A stretch of 50,094 bases of DNA from Acetobacter pasteurianus subsp. pasteurianus LMG 1262 = NBRC 106471 (GTDB lineage Bacteria > Pseudomonadota > Alphaproteobacteria > Acetobacterales > Acetobacteraceae). Position 1 is the first letter of the stretch, and each line of letters begins with the position of its first letter. Below the pieces are notes generated by a model, which saw only the letters and a list, made by a program, of their open reading frames with translations, did not search any database and was not told where the DNA came from. The stretch is taken from contig NZ_CADO01000007.1 of assembly GCF_000285275.1 (NCBI RefSeq), positions 1 through 50,094 of the forward strand, in the 5' to 3' direction. The position numbers were made by a program, and so were the translations under genes. Shown one piece after another: positions 19,579 through 29,365 of this stretch.

Positions 19579-21045
19579 ATGATTAAACGCCTTCACCTCC
19601 ATTTTCCTTTTCGCGCCTTATGGCCAACCTGCCTGCTTGTTCTATCTCTTTTCGTTGTTTTACCTGCGCACGCACAGTTGCTGACAGGTGGAAACAGCGC
19701 AGTGGGTCTCTGGCCCAGCTTGCAGGTAGATAATGAAGCCGATCAGGTAGAAGATCCCGGCCCGCTATTTTCTGCACCGTATGGCAAGGATCACTTCTTT
19801 GGAAACTGGTGGGGCGCACAGCCCTGGCTGCTAAGCCACGGCATTCATATTCTGGCAGACGTGCATGAAGAACTTGCAGGCAACTTTCGCGGTGGCCGCA
19901 GGAAAGGCGTGGACGATGCCGGCCAGGTAGGTGTTGAACTGGATGTGGATTGGGGCAAGCTGACCAATGCCGACATCATGAAAGGGTTCTGGACCCACAT
20001 GATGGTGGTAAACGGACATGGTCGTAACCTGAGCACAGATTACATTGGGGATTCACTGGGCGGCGTGCAGCAGATTTATGGCGCACGTGGTAACGTGGTG
20101 GCCCATCTTGTTTACCTGTATGGTGAACACGCTTTCCTGCACAATCATGTAGATATCAGCGCAGGCTGGATTCCGGTTGGCAGCTTTTTTGCCGCTTCCC
20201 CCCTGTTTTGTATGTACATGAACGTTGCCATGTGCGGGAATCCGGCTCCGACCAAATATACGGAAGGCGCGCGAGACTGGCCATCCGGTAACCTCGGTTT
20301 TGTTGCGCGCGTTATGCCCACAAAACAGACCTATATTATGGCTGGCCTGTTTGCTGTTTCCCCCCATGCGTATAACGGCGGCATTTCTGGCTGGGCATGG
20401 GCGCAGGATGGCTTGGGCAAGTTCTCATCTCCGGTGGAAATTGGCTGGCTTCCCTCCTTTGGACGCAACCATCTGGTGGGCCACTACAAGGCTGGGTTTG
20501 GCTACGATAACTCCAAATACAAAAACCTGCTGAACGACGTAAACGGCAATGCATGGGTGCAAACCGGTGCTCAGCCACAATACGAAGCTGGCCGCGCAAG
20601 TGCATGGTTTATGGCTGACCAGATGCTGATGCGGAATGGTGATGGCCCCACCAATGGCCTGATCGCTCTGGCGGGCTGGATGTGGTCTGACGGTAAAACA
20701 ACTGCCATGTCTCACCACGTATGGGCCGGTATGACGGAAACCGGTGCTGCATGGGGCCGCCCGAATGATAGCGTGGGCGCCATGTTCCAGTGGATGACCA
20801 TGAGCCGCGCCTCTGTTCTGCAACAGGAAGCTGCATTGGCTGCTGGCGTGCCCTTCCCCGATAACCAGTGGGGCAAGGTATGGGGCATTCAGACGCACGA
20901 AAACATCTACGAAGTGTTTTACAACGCACATGTTGCCAATGGCATGTCTTTGCAGCCAGACTTCCAGTATATCAACCGTCCGGGCGGTTCCACCGTGTTC
21001 CACGATGCCGCCGTGATGGCGCTTCAGTTTAACGTGGTGATGTAA
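19579..21045 (+). CDS. OprB-family carbohydrate-selective porin
   Basis: A 488-residue outer-membrane beta-barrel protein. A signal peptide ends LPAHA; the mature part opens with the OprB pattern around LLSHGIHILADVHEELAGN and has the repeated aromatic, glycine-rich strands of the family. Members let sugars through the outer membrane, which fits a sugar-oxidising bacterium. The last 17 bases overlap the 3' end of the convergent SbcC-like gene and no terminator lies between them, so the two transcripts may run into each other. Confidence 0.85.
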   Translation: MIKRLHLHFPFRALWPTCLLVLSLFVVLPAHAQLLTGGNSAVGLWPSLQVDNEADQVEDPGPLFSAPYGKDHFFGNWWGAQPWLLSHGIHILADVHEELAGNFRGGRRKGVDDAGQVGVELDVDWGKLTNADIMKGFWTHMMVVNGHGRNLSTDYIGDSLGGVQQIYGARGNVVAHLVYLYGEHAFLHNHVDISAGWIPVGSFFAASPLFCMYMNVAMCGNPAPTKYTEGARDWPSGNLGFVARVMPTKQTYIMAGLFAVSPHAYNGGISGWAWAQDGLGKFSSPVEIGWLPSFGRNHLVGHYKAGFGYDNSKYKNLLNDVNGNAWVQTGAQPQYEAGRASAWFMADQMLMRNGDGPTNGLIALAGWMWSDGKTTAMSHHVWAGMTETGAAWGRPNDSVGAMFQWMTMSRASVLQQEAALAAGVPFPDNQWGKVWGIQTHENIYEVFYNAHVANGMSLQPDFQYINRPGGSTVFHDAAVMALQFNVVM

Positions 21046-23734
21046 AACTTTCCTGCGGGCGCAGGCTTAACATCCTGCCCCGCAATGGTGCGAACAGTTG
21101 CGCATGACACGTGAAAATAAGGATCTGGAAGCGCGTTGCGGCTTCTGCCAGCACATCAAACAAACGCTCCAGCCGCATTGGGTCTGCAAAACTGAGTGCA
21201 TCATCCAGCACCAGAATGGCCGGCACACCGCGCCCATGCAGCATTTCAGCAAAACCCAGACGCACCAGAACAGCAATCTGTTCCCGCGTGCCATCAGAGA
21301 GATCTGCCACATCTTCGCGCTGATTGCGTGAAAGGGCAGCCACCCCAAAATCTGCATCCATTTCCAGTTCAGCACCGGGGAACAATGCTGAAAATGCGGG
21401 CTGCATGGTTTTTACCAGTGGCCCCATATAGCGCGCTGTTTGCTCTTGCTCTGCCTTGCTTAAAACCTGATCGAGCAAAACAAGGGCAGACCTATCCCGC
21501 GTGCAGGCTGCCACTTCCATATTCAGGCGCTGCTGTAGCCGGTCTGCCTCTGCTATACGTTCATCCAGCCCTTCACCTTCTGCACCACGCACACGGGTTT
21601 CGCGCTCACGTATATCTTCACGCAGGCGGGCTATAGTTTCTCCATCTGTTTTCTGGGCCTGTTCACGCCGCTGAATGCCGCTTTCCACCACAGCTAAAGG
21701 CCGTTCTTTTTGGCGTGCGTGTTCACAATGCTCCACCGCTGCCTGTGCAGCCTCCTGCTCCTGCTGGCATAGCTGCTTACGTTGGGCCAGTGCCACATCT
21801 GGCTCCCGGCCCTGCCAAAGAGCCAGTTCTCGCTGCACACGGGTCAACCCGACTTCGTGCTGCTGTTGGGCTGCATTGGCTTTATCCAATGCCGTTTTGG
21901 CCGTTATGAGCGCCTGTTGGGCATCACGCTCTTTTTCTCTGGCGCGATCTACTGCTAATGCAGCTTCCTGCTCCTGCTGTACGGCTTCATCTGGCTGGCA
22001 GTTGAGATCACACTCATCAGCACTACCAATCTGGCTGGCCAGATTTTGCGCCAAAGTCTGTTTTTTCTGCGCGTAAGCGGCTTCCTCCTTCGCCAGAACA
22101 TGCCGCAATTCCAGCAGAACCTGATCTGGGTTTACGCCCTTTTTACTGGGCGCCGTGGCGGCAAAAACAGCCTTGGCTTCCTTGAGTTGACGTTCTGCCA
22201 GACAGTGCTTTTCATACTGTTGTTCGGCGTCTTCCACATTCAAGCATCCAGCCTGTTGCAAAAGATCGGTTAATGCAGCTTGGGCTATCTGTAACGCCTG
22301 CTGCAATTCAACCGTATCCCCCCCAACCGAAGGGGTAATAATAAACCGGCCGATACCTTCAATCTGAAGTTCTGCAGGAGCATGTAACAGGCTTTTACCC
22401 GATGCACAGGCTTGGCCATTCAACACAACACGCTGCTGCGCTTGTGGCAGCAAATCCATTTCCAGCACCGTTGCCTGCGCTTGCAAATGTTGCTCCAGCG
22501 TTGCCACTTTTTGGGCTGCCTTACGCAGGCGCTGAATTTTGGCCTCATCCATAGGCAATGCATCAAACGCTACCTGCGCCTGCTCTATTTGGGCAAAGCG
22601 TTCCTGCACATGCTTTAAGTTTTCACGCTGGCGCAAAAGCGCTGCTTCCATATGCTGCACTTCGCGCTGCTGCATAACATGATGCAAAATAGCGCGCCGA
22701 ACCTGATGCTGCTGCACAGCCTTCTGGCATTCGGCCTGTGCCGCCTGATACCGCAGATTAGCCGCTTTTTCGTGCTCTGCAAGTTCTGCAAGCTCTTGCG
22801 TGCTGGCTGCAATCACCTGCTCCAGCCGCGTGCATTCGGCCCGGTATTCTTTCCGGCGTTCCTCTTCATCCCGAATATTCTGGAACTGCTGCAATGCTGC
22901 GGCTTTTCTGGCCTGCGCGGCTTTTTCTTCCGCATCCAGATTTCGCAGACGGTCGCGCTCTTCACGCAGCTTATGCAGTTCCTGTTCTTCCTGCTTTTGC
23001 CGTTCTGGATTTTCCTGCTCACGCAACGTGCGCCGGGTTTGCTCAAGCAGAACCAAGTCTTCTTCCAGCGCAGTACGCTTGGCATGTAGGCTTTTCAGAT
23101 TTTCTGCCGCTTTGGCTTGATCATCCAGAAGTTGCTTATAACGCCCTGTCGGTCTGCCTGTTGCGGCTGTTTGCAACTGCCCCAACCGCGCCTTTACACG
23201 CTCCAGCAATGCCCCCGCAGCGGCAATACCAGTAACTTCCTGAACACCTTGCTCCAGACAATTCTGAATACTGGAACGGCCAGCGTTGTTTAAAACTGGT
23301 GCAACAAAACTTTCCCCCTGACGCACCAAAAGGGCATTCCACAAACCCGTTGCTTCAGTTCTGCCGTCTTTCTCCAGTTCTAACAGAGCGTTCAGACGTT
23401 CTTCTGCTGTGTCCCCATCAAAACGCTCCTGCCCCAAATCGAGGCGCGCAAAAGCACCTTTCATGAAGCGTTTTTCCAACCAGCAAGGCTTACCGCTCCA
23501 TTCAAACCCCACACCAATATGGGGCGCACCTCCGCCATAAGGCTGCATCTCTTTGACAGGCTGGGCTTTGGAACCATGACGCAGGGTTAGCGCAGCGCGC
23601 AGAGCCATCAGCAAAGTGGATTTACCGGCTTCATTCGGGGCGGCCAGCACATTCAGCCCTTTGCCCAAACCTTCCAGACGCACTGGAGAGGTAAACCGAC
23701 GCACACATTCAAGCTGGATATCTGTCAGAATCAC
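21029..23734 (-). CDS. SbcC/YhaN-like SMC-type ATPase
   Basis: A 901-residue protein with split ABC ATPase ends and a long coiled coil, of the kind that pairs with an Mre11-like nuclease in DNA end processing. Walker A is APNEAGKST (residues 32-40); the signature-like DLSDGTREQI and Walker B AILVLDDALSFAD are near the C terminus. Residues ~170-780 are Gln/Glu/Ala-rich coiled coil, interrupted by a small predicted non-coil segment (GIGRFIITPSVGGD). A canonical CxxC zinc hook is not seen; the closest is CDLNC. The start overlaps the stop of the nuclease gene by four bases (ATGA type), so translation is coupled. Confidence 0.85.
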   Translation of the reverse strand: MILTDIQLECVRRFTSPVRLEGLGKGLNVLAAPNEAGKSTLLMALRAALTLRHGSKAQPVKEMQPYGGGAPHIGVGFEWSGKPCWLEKRFMKGAFARLDLGQERFDGDTAEERLNALLELEKDGRTEATGLWNALLVRQGESFVAPVLNNAGRSSIQNCLEQGVQEVTGIAAAGALLERVKARLGQLQTAATGRPTGRYKQLLDDQAKAAENLKSLHAKRTALEEDLVLLEQTRRTLREQENPERQKQEEQELHKLREERDRLRNLDAEEKAAQARKAAALQQFQNIRDEEERRKEYRAECTRLEQVIAASTQELAELAEHEKAANLRYQAAQAECQKAVQQHQVRRAILHHVMQQREVQHMEAALLRQRENLKHVQERFAQIEQAQVAFDALPMDEAKIQRLRKAAQKVATLEQHLQAQATVLEMDLLPQAQQRVVLNGQACASGKSLLHAPAELQIEGIGRFIITPSVGGDTVELQQALQIAQAALTDLLQQAGCLNVEDAEQQYEKHCLAERQLKEAKAVFAATAPSKKGVNPDQVLLELRHVLAKEEAAYAQKKQTLAQNLASQIGSADECDLNCQPDEAVQQEQEAALAVDRAREKERDAQQALITAKTALDKANAAQQQHEVGLTRVQRELALWQGREPDVALAQRKQLCQQEQEAAQAAVEHCEHARQKERPLAVVESGIQRREQAQKTDGETIARLREDIRERETRVRGAEGEGLDERIAEADRLQQRLNMEVAACTRDRSALVLLDQVLSKAEQEQTARYMGPLVKTMQPAFSALFPGAELEMDADFGVAALSRNQREDVADLSDGTREQIAVLVRLGFAEMLHGRGVPAILVLDDALSFADPMRLERLFDVLAEAATRFQILIFTCHAQLFAPLRGRMLSLRPQESFTSPR

Positions 23735-24879
23735 GCCGCGGCACCTTCTACTTCATGCCAGAACAGGAACAGCCTTTGCAGGGCCTCCCTTGCCACAGCA
23801 CCTTCCTCGCCCCCTTGCTCCACCATCTGCAACAATTCCTGTGCTGCCACCTTTACGGTTGCTGAGGCATCAAGACGTTCCAGATCCTGCGCTCCTGCAG
23901 CCAGTTGGGGAGCGCCGGTTATACGCAAGCACGCCACTGCACTTTGTAAGCGCGTGAGAATAACGCTTTCGTATTTACGCAAATCATCCACACCCAGCAG
24001 GCCAGAAACTTCCAGCCATGCCATAACAATGCTGGGGTTATCGGGGTTTATACCTCTTACGCGGGCTTCCAATGCTTCAATATCTTCACCATTGGTCAGC
24101 ACAATGTCTTCCAGCTTGCGCCAGATATACTTGCCCGTGCGGTACCGGGAGATAACAGGCTGCGCACATGGGCCATCTACTGTTACCACCAGTGTTTCCC
24201 CACCGCCTGCGCCACCCGTTACAAAGCGGTCCGTTTCCGGGGTGCCGGAATAACAGGTGCGGGCATCAATCTGGCAAAACCCGTGCCAGTCCCCTAACCC
24301 CAGATAAGCAAGCCCGGCCTGTTTGGCCCGATCCAGCGCAATAGGATTATGCTTGGCTTCCTGCCCATTGCTGAACCCCACAACAGACCCATGAGCCAAC
24401 CCAATGCGCAGAGCATCTGGTGGCGTTACCTCATCATTCATGTAATCCGTGAGATCAGAAAGCGTATGGCGGCGCTTGAGCACGGCAGGCAACAACCATG
24501 CATTATGGGCTTTATCTATCTCTACCGCCTGCGGGCACGTGTGCAGATGCACATTATCCGGCACAGCATCTTCTCGCCTTAAACGTGCCCACACGCCTTC
24601 TGGCGTATCTGCATCATGGTTACCGGGAATAAGGTGCCACTGCACATCGGGGAACTGCCGCATCCGCTCCATAGGCTGGTGCAATGTGCGCCTTTCTGGC
24701 GTTTCGTGTTCATAAATATCACCCGCTACCAGCACGCAGGCTGCACCTTCCTGCCGGGCCAGAGCGCCAATATTGCGCACAACATCTACACGCGCAGCCT
24801 GTAGCGCGCCCAAGGTATCATCATCTGCAAAACTGAATGTCTTGCCGATCTGCCAGTCTGATGTGTGGATAAATTTCAT
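23731..24879 (-). CDS. Mre11/SbcD-like metallophosphoesterase
   Basis: A 382-residue calcineurin-like phosphoesterase, probably the nuclease partner of the downstream ATPase. Metal-binding motifs: HTSDWQIGK (Asp, with Gln where classical SbcD has His), VAGDIYEH, PGNHDAD, GLAHGS and LGLGDWHG. The variant first and last motifs (DWQ, GDWH) are familiar from alphaproteobacterial homologues of this type and do not by themselves imply loss of activity. The C-terminal ~130 residues probably contact the ATPase. It is the first gene of the two-gene operon and is divergent from the efflux operon. Confidence 0.85.
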   Translation of the reverse strand: MKFIHTSDWQIGKTFSFADDDTLGALQAARVDVVRNIGALARQEGAACVLVAGDIYEHETPERRTLHQPMERMRQFPDVQWHLIPGNHDADTPEGVWARLRREDAVPDNVHLHTCPQAVEIDKAHNAWLLPAVLKRRHTLSDLTDYMNDEVTPPDALRIGLAHGSVVGFSNGQEAKHNPIALDRAKQAGLAYLGLGDWHGFCQIDARTCYSGTPETDRFVTGGAGGGETLVVTVDGPCAQPVISRYRTGKYIWRKLEDIVLTNGEDIEALEARVRGINPDNPSIVMAWLEVSGLLGVDDLRKYESVILTRLQSAVACLRITGAPQLAAGAQDLERLDASATVKVAAQELLQMVEQGGEEGAVAREALQRLFLFWHEVEGAAA

Positions 24880-25192
24880 GAACTCTGGCGCACTCCATCA
24901 TGCAGCTGGCAGAAAAATTTCACTTTCCCATGACATACCCAGATCGTGAGCTGCCATCCCTTAACCTCACTTCATCTTATCTTATCATTAGGTTAGATAT
25001 AATTCATACCCTCGCCATCTGGCCTGACCCGCGTTAAGCGCAACCCCCCTCGTCACTCATGGCATCACGCCAAATATTATATTTTATTTTAAGAAGCATG
25101 CTGATACTGCGAGATTCGCTTAAACCCGCCCTGTCTGGCTGGAAGTGGCATGCCCCCTGATGTGAAGCAAAGAGGTTAAAAACAGCACAGAC
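24880..25192. promoter_or_regulatory. Divergent intergenic region between nuclease and efflux operons
   Basis: This 313-base gap must hold promoters for both directions. It contains the inverted pair TAACCT (24962-24967) and AGGTTA (24990-24995), spaced 22 bases apart and flanking a TTATCTTATC run, and an AT-rich block near 25072-25092. No operator family is recognised and no small gene is evident. Confidence 0.3.
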
Positions 25193-27277
25193 ATGACAAC
25201 AGAAACACCGGCAGCATTCCGTATGGGATCTTGGAAGACATTGTTTCTTCCCCTGCCACGCAGCATCTTCGCACATGGCTGGTTTCTGTTTTGTCTGCGC
25301 ACGTGGCTGTCTGCTGTTCTAGCACTTTCCACCGCTTTCTGGCTCCAGCTTTCCTCCCCTGGTTCTGCTGCCGTTACGGTTATGATTCTGGCGCAGCCCA
25401 CACGTGGGCAGGTGCTCTCCAAAGCACTTTACCGGCTGGCTGGCACAATTATTGGCGCGTTTGTCGCGCTTTTTCTAACCGCCTGCTTTAATCAGGAACG
25501 TGGGGTTTTTCTGGGCGGTGTGGCGCTATGGCTTACCCTATGCACCATTATGGGCACATTGGAGCGAGACTTCCGCGCCTATGCGGCCATGCTTTCTGGC
25601 TACACCGTAGCCATTGTGGGCATTAGCTGCATTGATAACCCGGCTTCCATCTTTGATGTGACCGTTAACCGTGTGTCCGCCATTGTGGTGGGCATTGCGG
25701 CCACGGCCGCCATTAACGATGTGTTTGGCTCCCCCACCGCGTTTGAAAAACTGGCAGCCAACCTGCGCCGCACAGGTGAAATGGTGCAGCGCATTGCGCG
25801 TGATGCCGTAGCCGGCCACGGTGTGCCTGATGACATGACATGCGCTGGCCTTGCGGGCGAAATTATTGCCCTGACATCTCAGGTCTCATTCGCCAAAACT
25901 GAGCTTGCTGATGCCAAGCTGCGCCTTGCCGGTGCGCGTTCTGCCATGGTGGCGCTACTAGAAATGCTAACCTGTAGCCGTGCCATTGCCAACGTGCTGC
26001 GCCGTGGCAACATTTCCGGCCCCATACTCAAACACATCCGCACATCATTTGGTGACGGCACTCCGGTAGAATCCCCCCTTCAGGCTGTGCATGATCTGGA
26101 AGATCTGGCCAAGGAAGCCCACGCAGAGGAAGCCTCGCTTGGGCCAACGCTAGATGAAGCATGGCTGATTGAACGCTCCATGGCGCTTCTGTCTGATGCA
26201 CGATGGGCGGCAGATGGCATAGATGCGCTCCAACATGGGCAGCGGGCCCGCACACAGGCGCCGGAACTCAAGATCGATCAGCATCATGATGTTATCGCAG
26301 CCCTCCTCAACGGCCTGCGAACCCTGATTGGGTTTTCTGTTGCGGCCGGGCTTTGCATTATCTCTGATATTCCTGCCACCTATAGCGCGCTTTCTCAGGT
26401 GGCCATTATTCTCACTTTGGCGGCCACCACTTATAATGCGCGCGGTTTCGGCATGGGTGCCCTTATTGGCACACCTTTGGCTATTGCCGTGGCTGCAGTG
26501 CTGAACTTTGGCGTATTACCCCACGGCGCAGACATGCCTTTTCTGGCAATGGCCATTCTCCCGATTATCTTTGGGGGTTGCCTGCTGTTAATGAACCCCA
26601 AGACAGCCACGATCGGGTTTAACGCAGGCGTTTTCTTCTTTGTTATTCTGGGTGTAGCCAACCAGCAAAACTACGAGCCTTCTGCGTTTATAGACCGCAA
26701 CGTGCTGTACCTGTTTGCAGCTATTATCATCTTTATTTCACTGGTGCTGCTGCTACCACCTTCCGCTACGGGCAGGCGCTTTAGGGTTGGTATTACCATT
26801 GGACACGATTTGCTGCTTCAGTTTGAAGGGCATGGTGAACAAGCCGGTTCTGCCCTGATCAGCCGCCATTATGATCGGCTGTGCCGCATTCTGGAATGGA
26901 ACCGCTACCTCCCCAACAACAAGGCCAAGCAGCGTGTTTTCTCACGCCTCGCCAGCTTGGATGAACTGAATGTGGAACTGGCACGTGCACGCCGCCACCT
27001 GCAACGTGCCGCCACCATTCCCGCCATCCGGCTGGATGCGGAATCTGCCTACCGCGCCACCATTATCTACAACGTGGATTCAGCCCTTTACCGCATGAAG
27101 CGCAAGGCACGCGTTTTGCTGGACCATTCCATCAACCTGCCTCATGGCCAGATGGCAACTGCCCTTGCCGCCGTATCTGCCATGGTTGGCGCCATACATC
27201 TACTGGAACACAACCGTTCCGCTTTGCATCTGTACGACCTTATCCCTGTGCCAGATCAGCAATGGAAGGCCCGCTAA
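25193..27277 (+). CDS. FUSC-family inner-membrane efflux protein (AaeB-like)
   Basis: A 694-residue membrane protein with two sets of about five to six transmembrane helices (residues ~30-180 and ~365-520), each followed by a cytosolic domain, as in the fusaric-acid-resistance/AaeB family. These work with a periplasmic HlyD-type protein to export aromatic acids or other weak acids. The next genes (DUF1656, HlyD) give exactly that set. The start ATG 25193 has only a distant GAGG; ATG 25223 is an alternative. No outer-membrane channel gene is in the operon. Confidence 0.88.
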   Translation: MTTETPAAFRMGSWKTLFLPLPRSIFAHGWFLFCLRTWLSAVLALSTAFWLQLSSPGSAAVTVMILAQPTRGQVLSKALYRLAGTIIGAFVALFLTACFNQERGVFLGGVALWLTLCTIMGTLERDFRAYAAMLSGYTVAIVGISCIDNPASIFDVTVNRVSAIVVGIAATAAINDVFGSPTAFEKLAANLRRTGEMVQRIARDAVAGHGVPDDMTCAGLAGEIIALTSQVSFAKTELADAKLRLAGARSAMVALLEMLTCSRAIANVLRRGNISGPILKHIRTSFGDGTPVESPLQAVHDLEDLAKEAHAEEASLGPTLDEAWLIERSMALLSDARWAADGIDALQHGQRARTQAPELKIDQHHDVIAALLNGLRTLIGFSVAAGLCIISDIPATYSALSQVAIILTLAATTYNARGFGMGALIGTPLAIAVAAVLNFGVLPHGADMPFLAMAILPIIFGGCLLLMNPKTATIGFNAGVFFFVILGVANQQNYEPSAFIDRNVLYLFAAIIIFISLVLLLPPSATGRRFRVGITIGHDLLLQFEGHGEQAGSALISRHYDRLCRILEWNRYLPNNKAKQRVFSRLASLDELNVELARARRHLQRAATIPAIRLDAESAYRATIIYNVDSALYRMKRKARVLLDHSINLPHGQMATALAAVSAMVGAIHLLEHNRSALHLYDLIPVPDQQWKAR

Positions 27278-27278
27278 C

Positions 27279-27479
27279 ATGGAATTACGCCCTGTTCTGG
27301 ACATAGGCGGGCTGCTTGTTTCGTCCTTTGTTGTCCATGCCGGATTGGCTATTGCCACCCTGCTGGCTCTTAACCCGGTTCTATCCAAAGTACGTGCCCG
27401 CCGCGTGGTATGGAACCTGCCTCTGGCTGAATTTGGCATTCTGATATGCCTTATCGGCCTTTACACCATTTTGTTGTGA
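27279..27479 (+). CDS. DUF1656 small membrane protein (AaeX-like)
   Basis: A 66-residue protein with two hydrophobic segments, starting MELRPVLDIGGL and ending FGILICLIGLYTILL. Small DUF1656/AaeX proteins regularly sit between FUSC and HlyD genes of this efflux type. It begins one base after the FUSC stop codon, showing translational coupling. Its precise job in the pump is unknown. Confidence 0.85.
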   Translation: MELRPVLDIGGLLVSSFVVHAGLAIATLLALNPVLSKVRARRVVWNLPLAEFGILICLIGLYTILL

Positions 27480-27494
27480 AAGGGCTTTCCGACC

Positions 27495-28457
27495 GTGTTT
27501 GAGCGCGCCCGCCGCGTCCTGCAGTTTATCACAACGGGGACCATTCTTGCCATTGCAGCCGTTGTTTGCTTCGTACTGTGGGATTACTACACAGCCGCCC
27601 CCTGGACCCGAAACGGACAAGTACGTGTACAGGTTGCAGACATTGCCCCGCGTGTTTCTGGCCAGATTATTGCTGTGCGCGTGCGGGACAACCAGTTTGT
27701 GCATGCTGGAGACATTCTGTACGAAATTGATCCGTTTGACTTCAAAGTCGCGCTGGCAACGGCAACGGCTGTGGTCAATCAGCGCAAAGCGGATATGGCG
27801 CTGAAAGACACGCAGGAATTCCGGCGTGACAAGCTGACAGACGCTGCGGCCTCCCGCGAAGAAAAGCAGGTTTATCAAGCCACGGCAGATATTGCCAAAG
27901 CCGCTTATGCGCAGGCATTGGCCAATCTTTCCCAAGCCAAAATCAACCTTGATCGTACATATGTGCGCAGCACGGTAACGGGTTACGTCAACAACCTCAT
28001 CATGCGTGTGGGTGATTACGCAACGGCTGGTAAATCCAATATTGAGGTCATTGATGCCTCATCTTACTGGGTGGATGGATATTTTGAGGAAACAAAAATC
28101 CGCTCCATCCATGTTGGAGACCGCGTGCGGCTAGACCTTATGGGGTATCGTGAACCCATGTGGGGCCATGTGGTAAGCCTTACGCGCGGCATTGCCACGG
28201 CCAACGCAGCTACTGCAACACAGGGCCTACCATCGGTTGATCCGGTTTATACATGGGTGCGTCTAGCGCAGCGTATTCCCGTACGTGTGCAGATAGACAG
28301 CATCCCCCCCGGCACCCAGTTGGCCGCTGGCATGACTAGCACGGTGACTGTTGTGGGCAGCAAAGGCAAACGCGCACACGATACACTTACTGAAGCACTG
28401 GACCGTATGCACGATGCCTTAATGGGTGGTACAGGTGGCAGTGGGCTACGCCATTAA
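27495..28457 (+). CDS. HlyD-family periplasmic adaptor (AaeA/EmrA-like)
   Basis: A 320-residue membrane-fusion protein: one N-terminal membrane anchor (~residues 13-30), a lipoyl-like half (VADIAPRVSGQIIAVRVRDN), a short alpha-hairpin (~85-145), the second lipoyl half (RTYVRSTVTGYVNNL) and a beta-barrel domain. It links the FUSC pump to an outer-membrane channel. The start is GTG 27495, preceded by AAAGGG about ten bases upstream. It lies 15 bases after the DUF1656 gene. Confidence 0.9.
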   Translation: MFERARRVLQFITTGTILAIAAVVCFVLWDYYTAAPWTRNGQVRVQVADIAPRVSGQIIAVRVRDNQFVHAGDILYEIDPFDFKVALATATAVVNQRKADMALKDTQEFRRDKLTDAAASREEKQVYQATADIAKAAYAQALANLSQAKINLDRTYVRSTVTGYVNNLIMRVGDYATAGKSNIEVIDASSYWVDGYFEETKIRSIHVGDRVRLDLMGYREPMWGHVVSLTRGIATANAATATQGLPSVDPVYTWVRLAQRIPVRVQIDSIPPGTQLAAGMTSTVTVVGSKGKRAHDTLTEALDRMHDALMGGTGGSGLRH

Positions 28458-28499
28458 AACAGGATAGACGCACCCCTCAGGCACTGGCAGAAAGAAGGC

Positions 28500-29264
28500 A
28501 TGCTGTATTCTTTTTTTCGTTCAGAAGTTTGCGCTGCAACGGCTCTCTGCCTAGCAATTTTTCTGCCCTCCGTTGCCTGTGGGGCAGAAAAAAACCAAAG
28601 CCCAACGCTTAATATTGCAGCGCCCTGCCTGAACAGCCTGCATATCCGCGCCCAAAAAGGCGTAACGCGGCCTGAACCAGAAAATGGCCAATGGCCTACG
28701 GGCATTCAACTAACTGCCAACCCGGATGGCAGCCTATCTGTTACAGGGCAAAGCTGTCGGGCAGATACCAATCTTACGCTCACCACCGCACCTAATATGC
28801 CGCTGGTTATTACCAGCACAGGCAAAGCATCCATTCAGGTGGATGACCGTAAAGGCCCTGTTTTTCTTCAGGCTGGCAGCGGAGCCGTAACACTAGGGCG
28901 TGCTGCGGAACTGAATGTTGTGTCTGATTCCACAGGAGCCATTACCATTCCTGTATTGGCGGACTCTGCACGCTTGCGTTCCACGCTTTCTGCCCCATTC
29001 AATATCGGGAAAGTGCAAGCTCCGGCCCTGGCTGTTTATATTGGTGGCTCTGCGGCCTTTACGGCCCAGCAAGGCACACTGGAAGCATTGGAAATTACAT
29101 CCAACAGCACAGCAGATGCTGTATTTCACGGCGAAACATCCGTGGCGGCCCTGCATGTTGAAAATGCAGGCAATATTTTAGTGGATAAAGCCACCGGCAC
29201 CTTGGCCACAGAGCGTGACGGCAAAGGGAAAATTGTTGTGACCTCAACCCAAGGCAACCACTAG
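28500..29264 (+). CDS. Secreted beta-repeat protein (GIN/DUF2807-like), unknown function
   Basis: A 254-residue protein with a signal peptide ending about VACGAE. The rest consists of short beta-strand repeats with regular Gly, Val and Thr spacing (LVITSTGKASIQVDDRKGPV, LQAGSGAVTLGRAAELNVVS). This resembles the right-handed beta-helix of head-GIN/DUF2807 domains. I cannot assign a molecular role. It follows the HlyD gene by 42 bases in the same direction with no terminator between, so it appears to be the fourth gene of the efflux operon. Two cysteines (in AAPCLN and GQSCRA) could form a disulfide. Confidence 0.65.
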   Translation: MLYSFFRSEVCAATALCLAIFLPSVACGAEKNQSPTLNIAAPCLNSLHIRAQKGVTRPEPENGQWPTGIQLTANPDGSLSVTGQSCRADTNLTLTTAPNMPLVITSTGKASIQVDDRKGPVFLQAGSGAVTLGRAAELNVVSDSTGAITIPVLADSARLRSTLSAPFNIGKVQAPALAVYIGGSAAFTAQQGTLEALEITSNSTADAVFHGETSVAALHVENAGNILVDKATGTLATERDGKGKIVVTSTQGNH

Positions 29265-29365
29265 CCCGCATTCTGCGCTGTAAATGCGGATCGAGCATGG
29301 TCTTTCAATATGAAAGCCCTTAAAACGTCGGTGCACTTTTAACCGATATATCAAGGACTCTCTAA

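Noticed and set aside
21029-24879. SbcC/Mre11-like pair as a new anti-phage system
   Set aside because: Only two genes of a widespread DNA-repair type are present, with no defence-type partner or island context.
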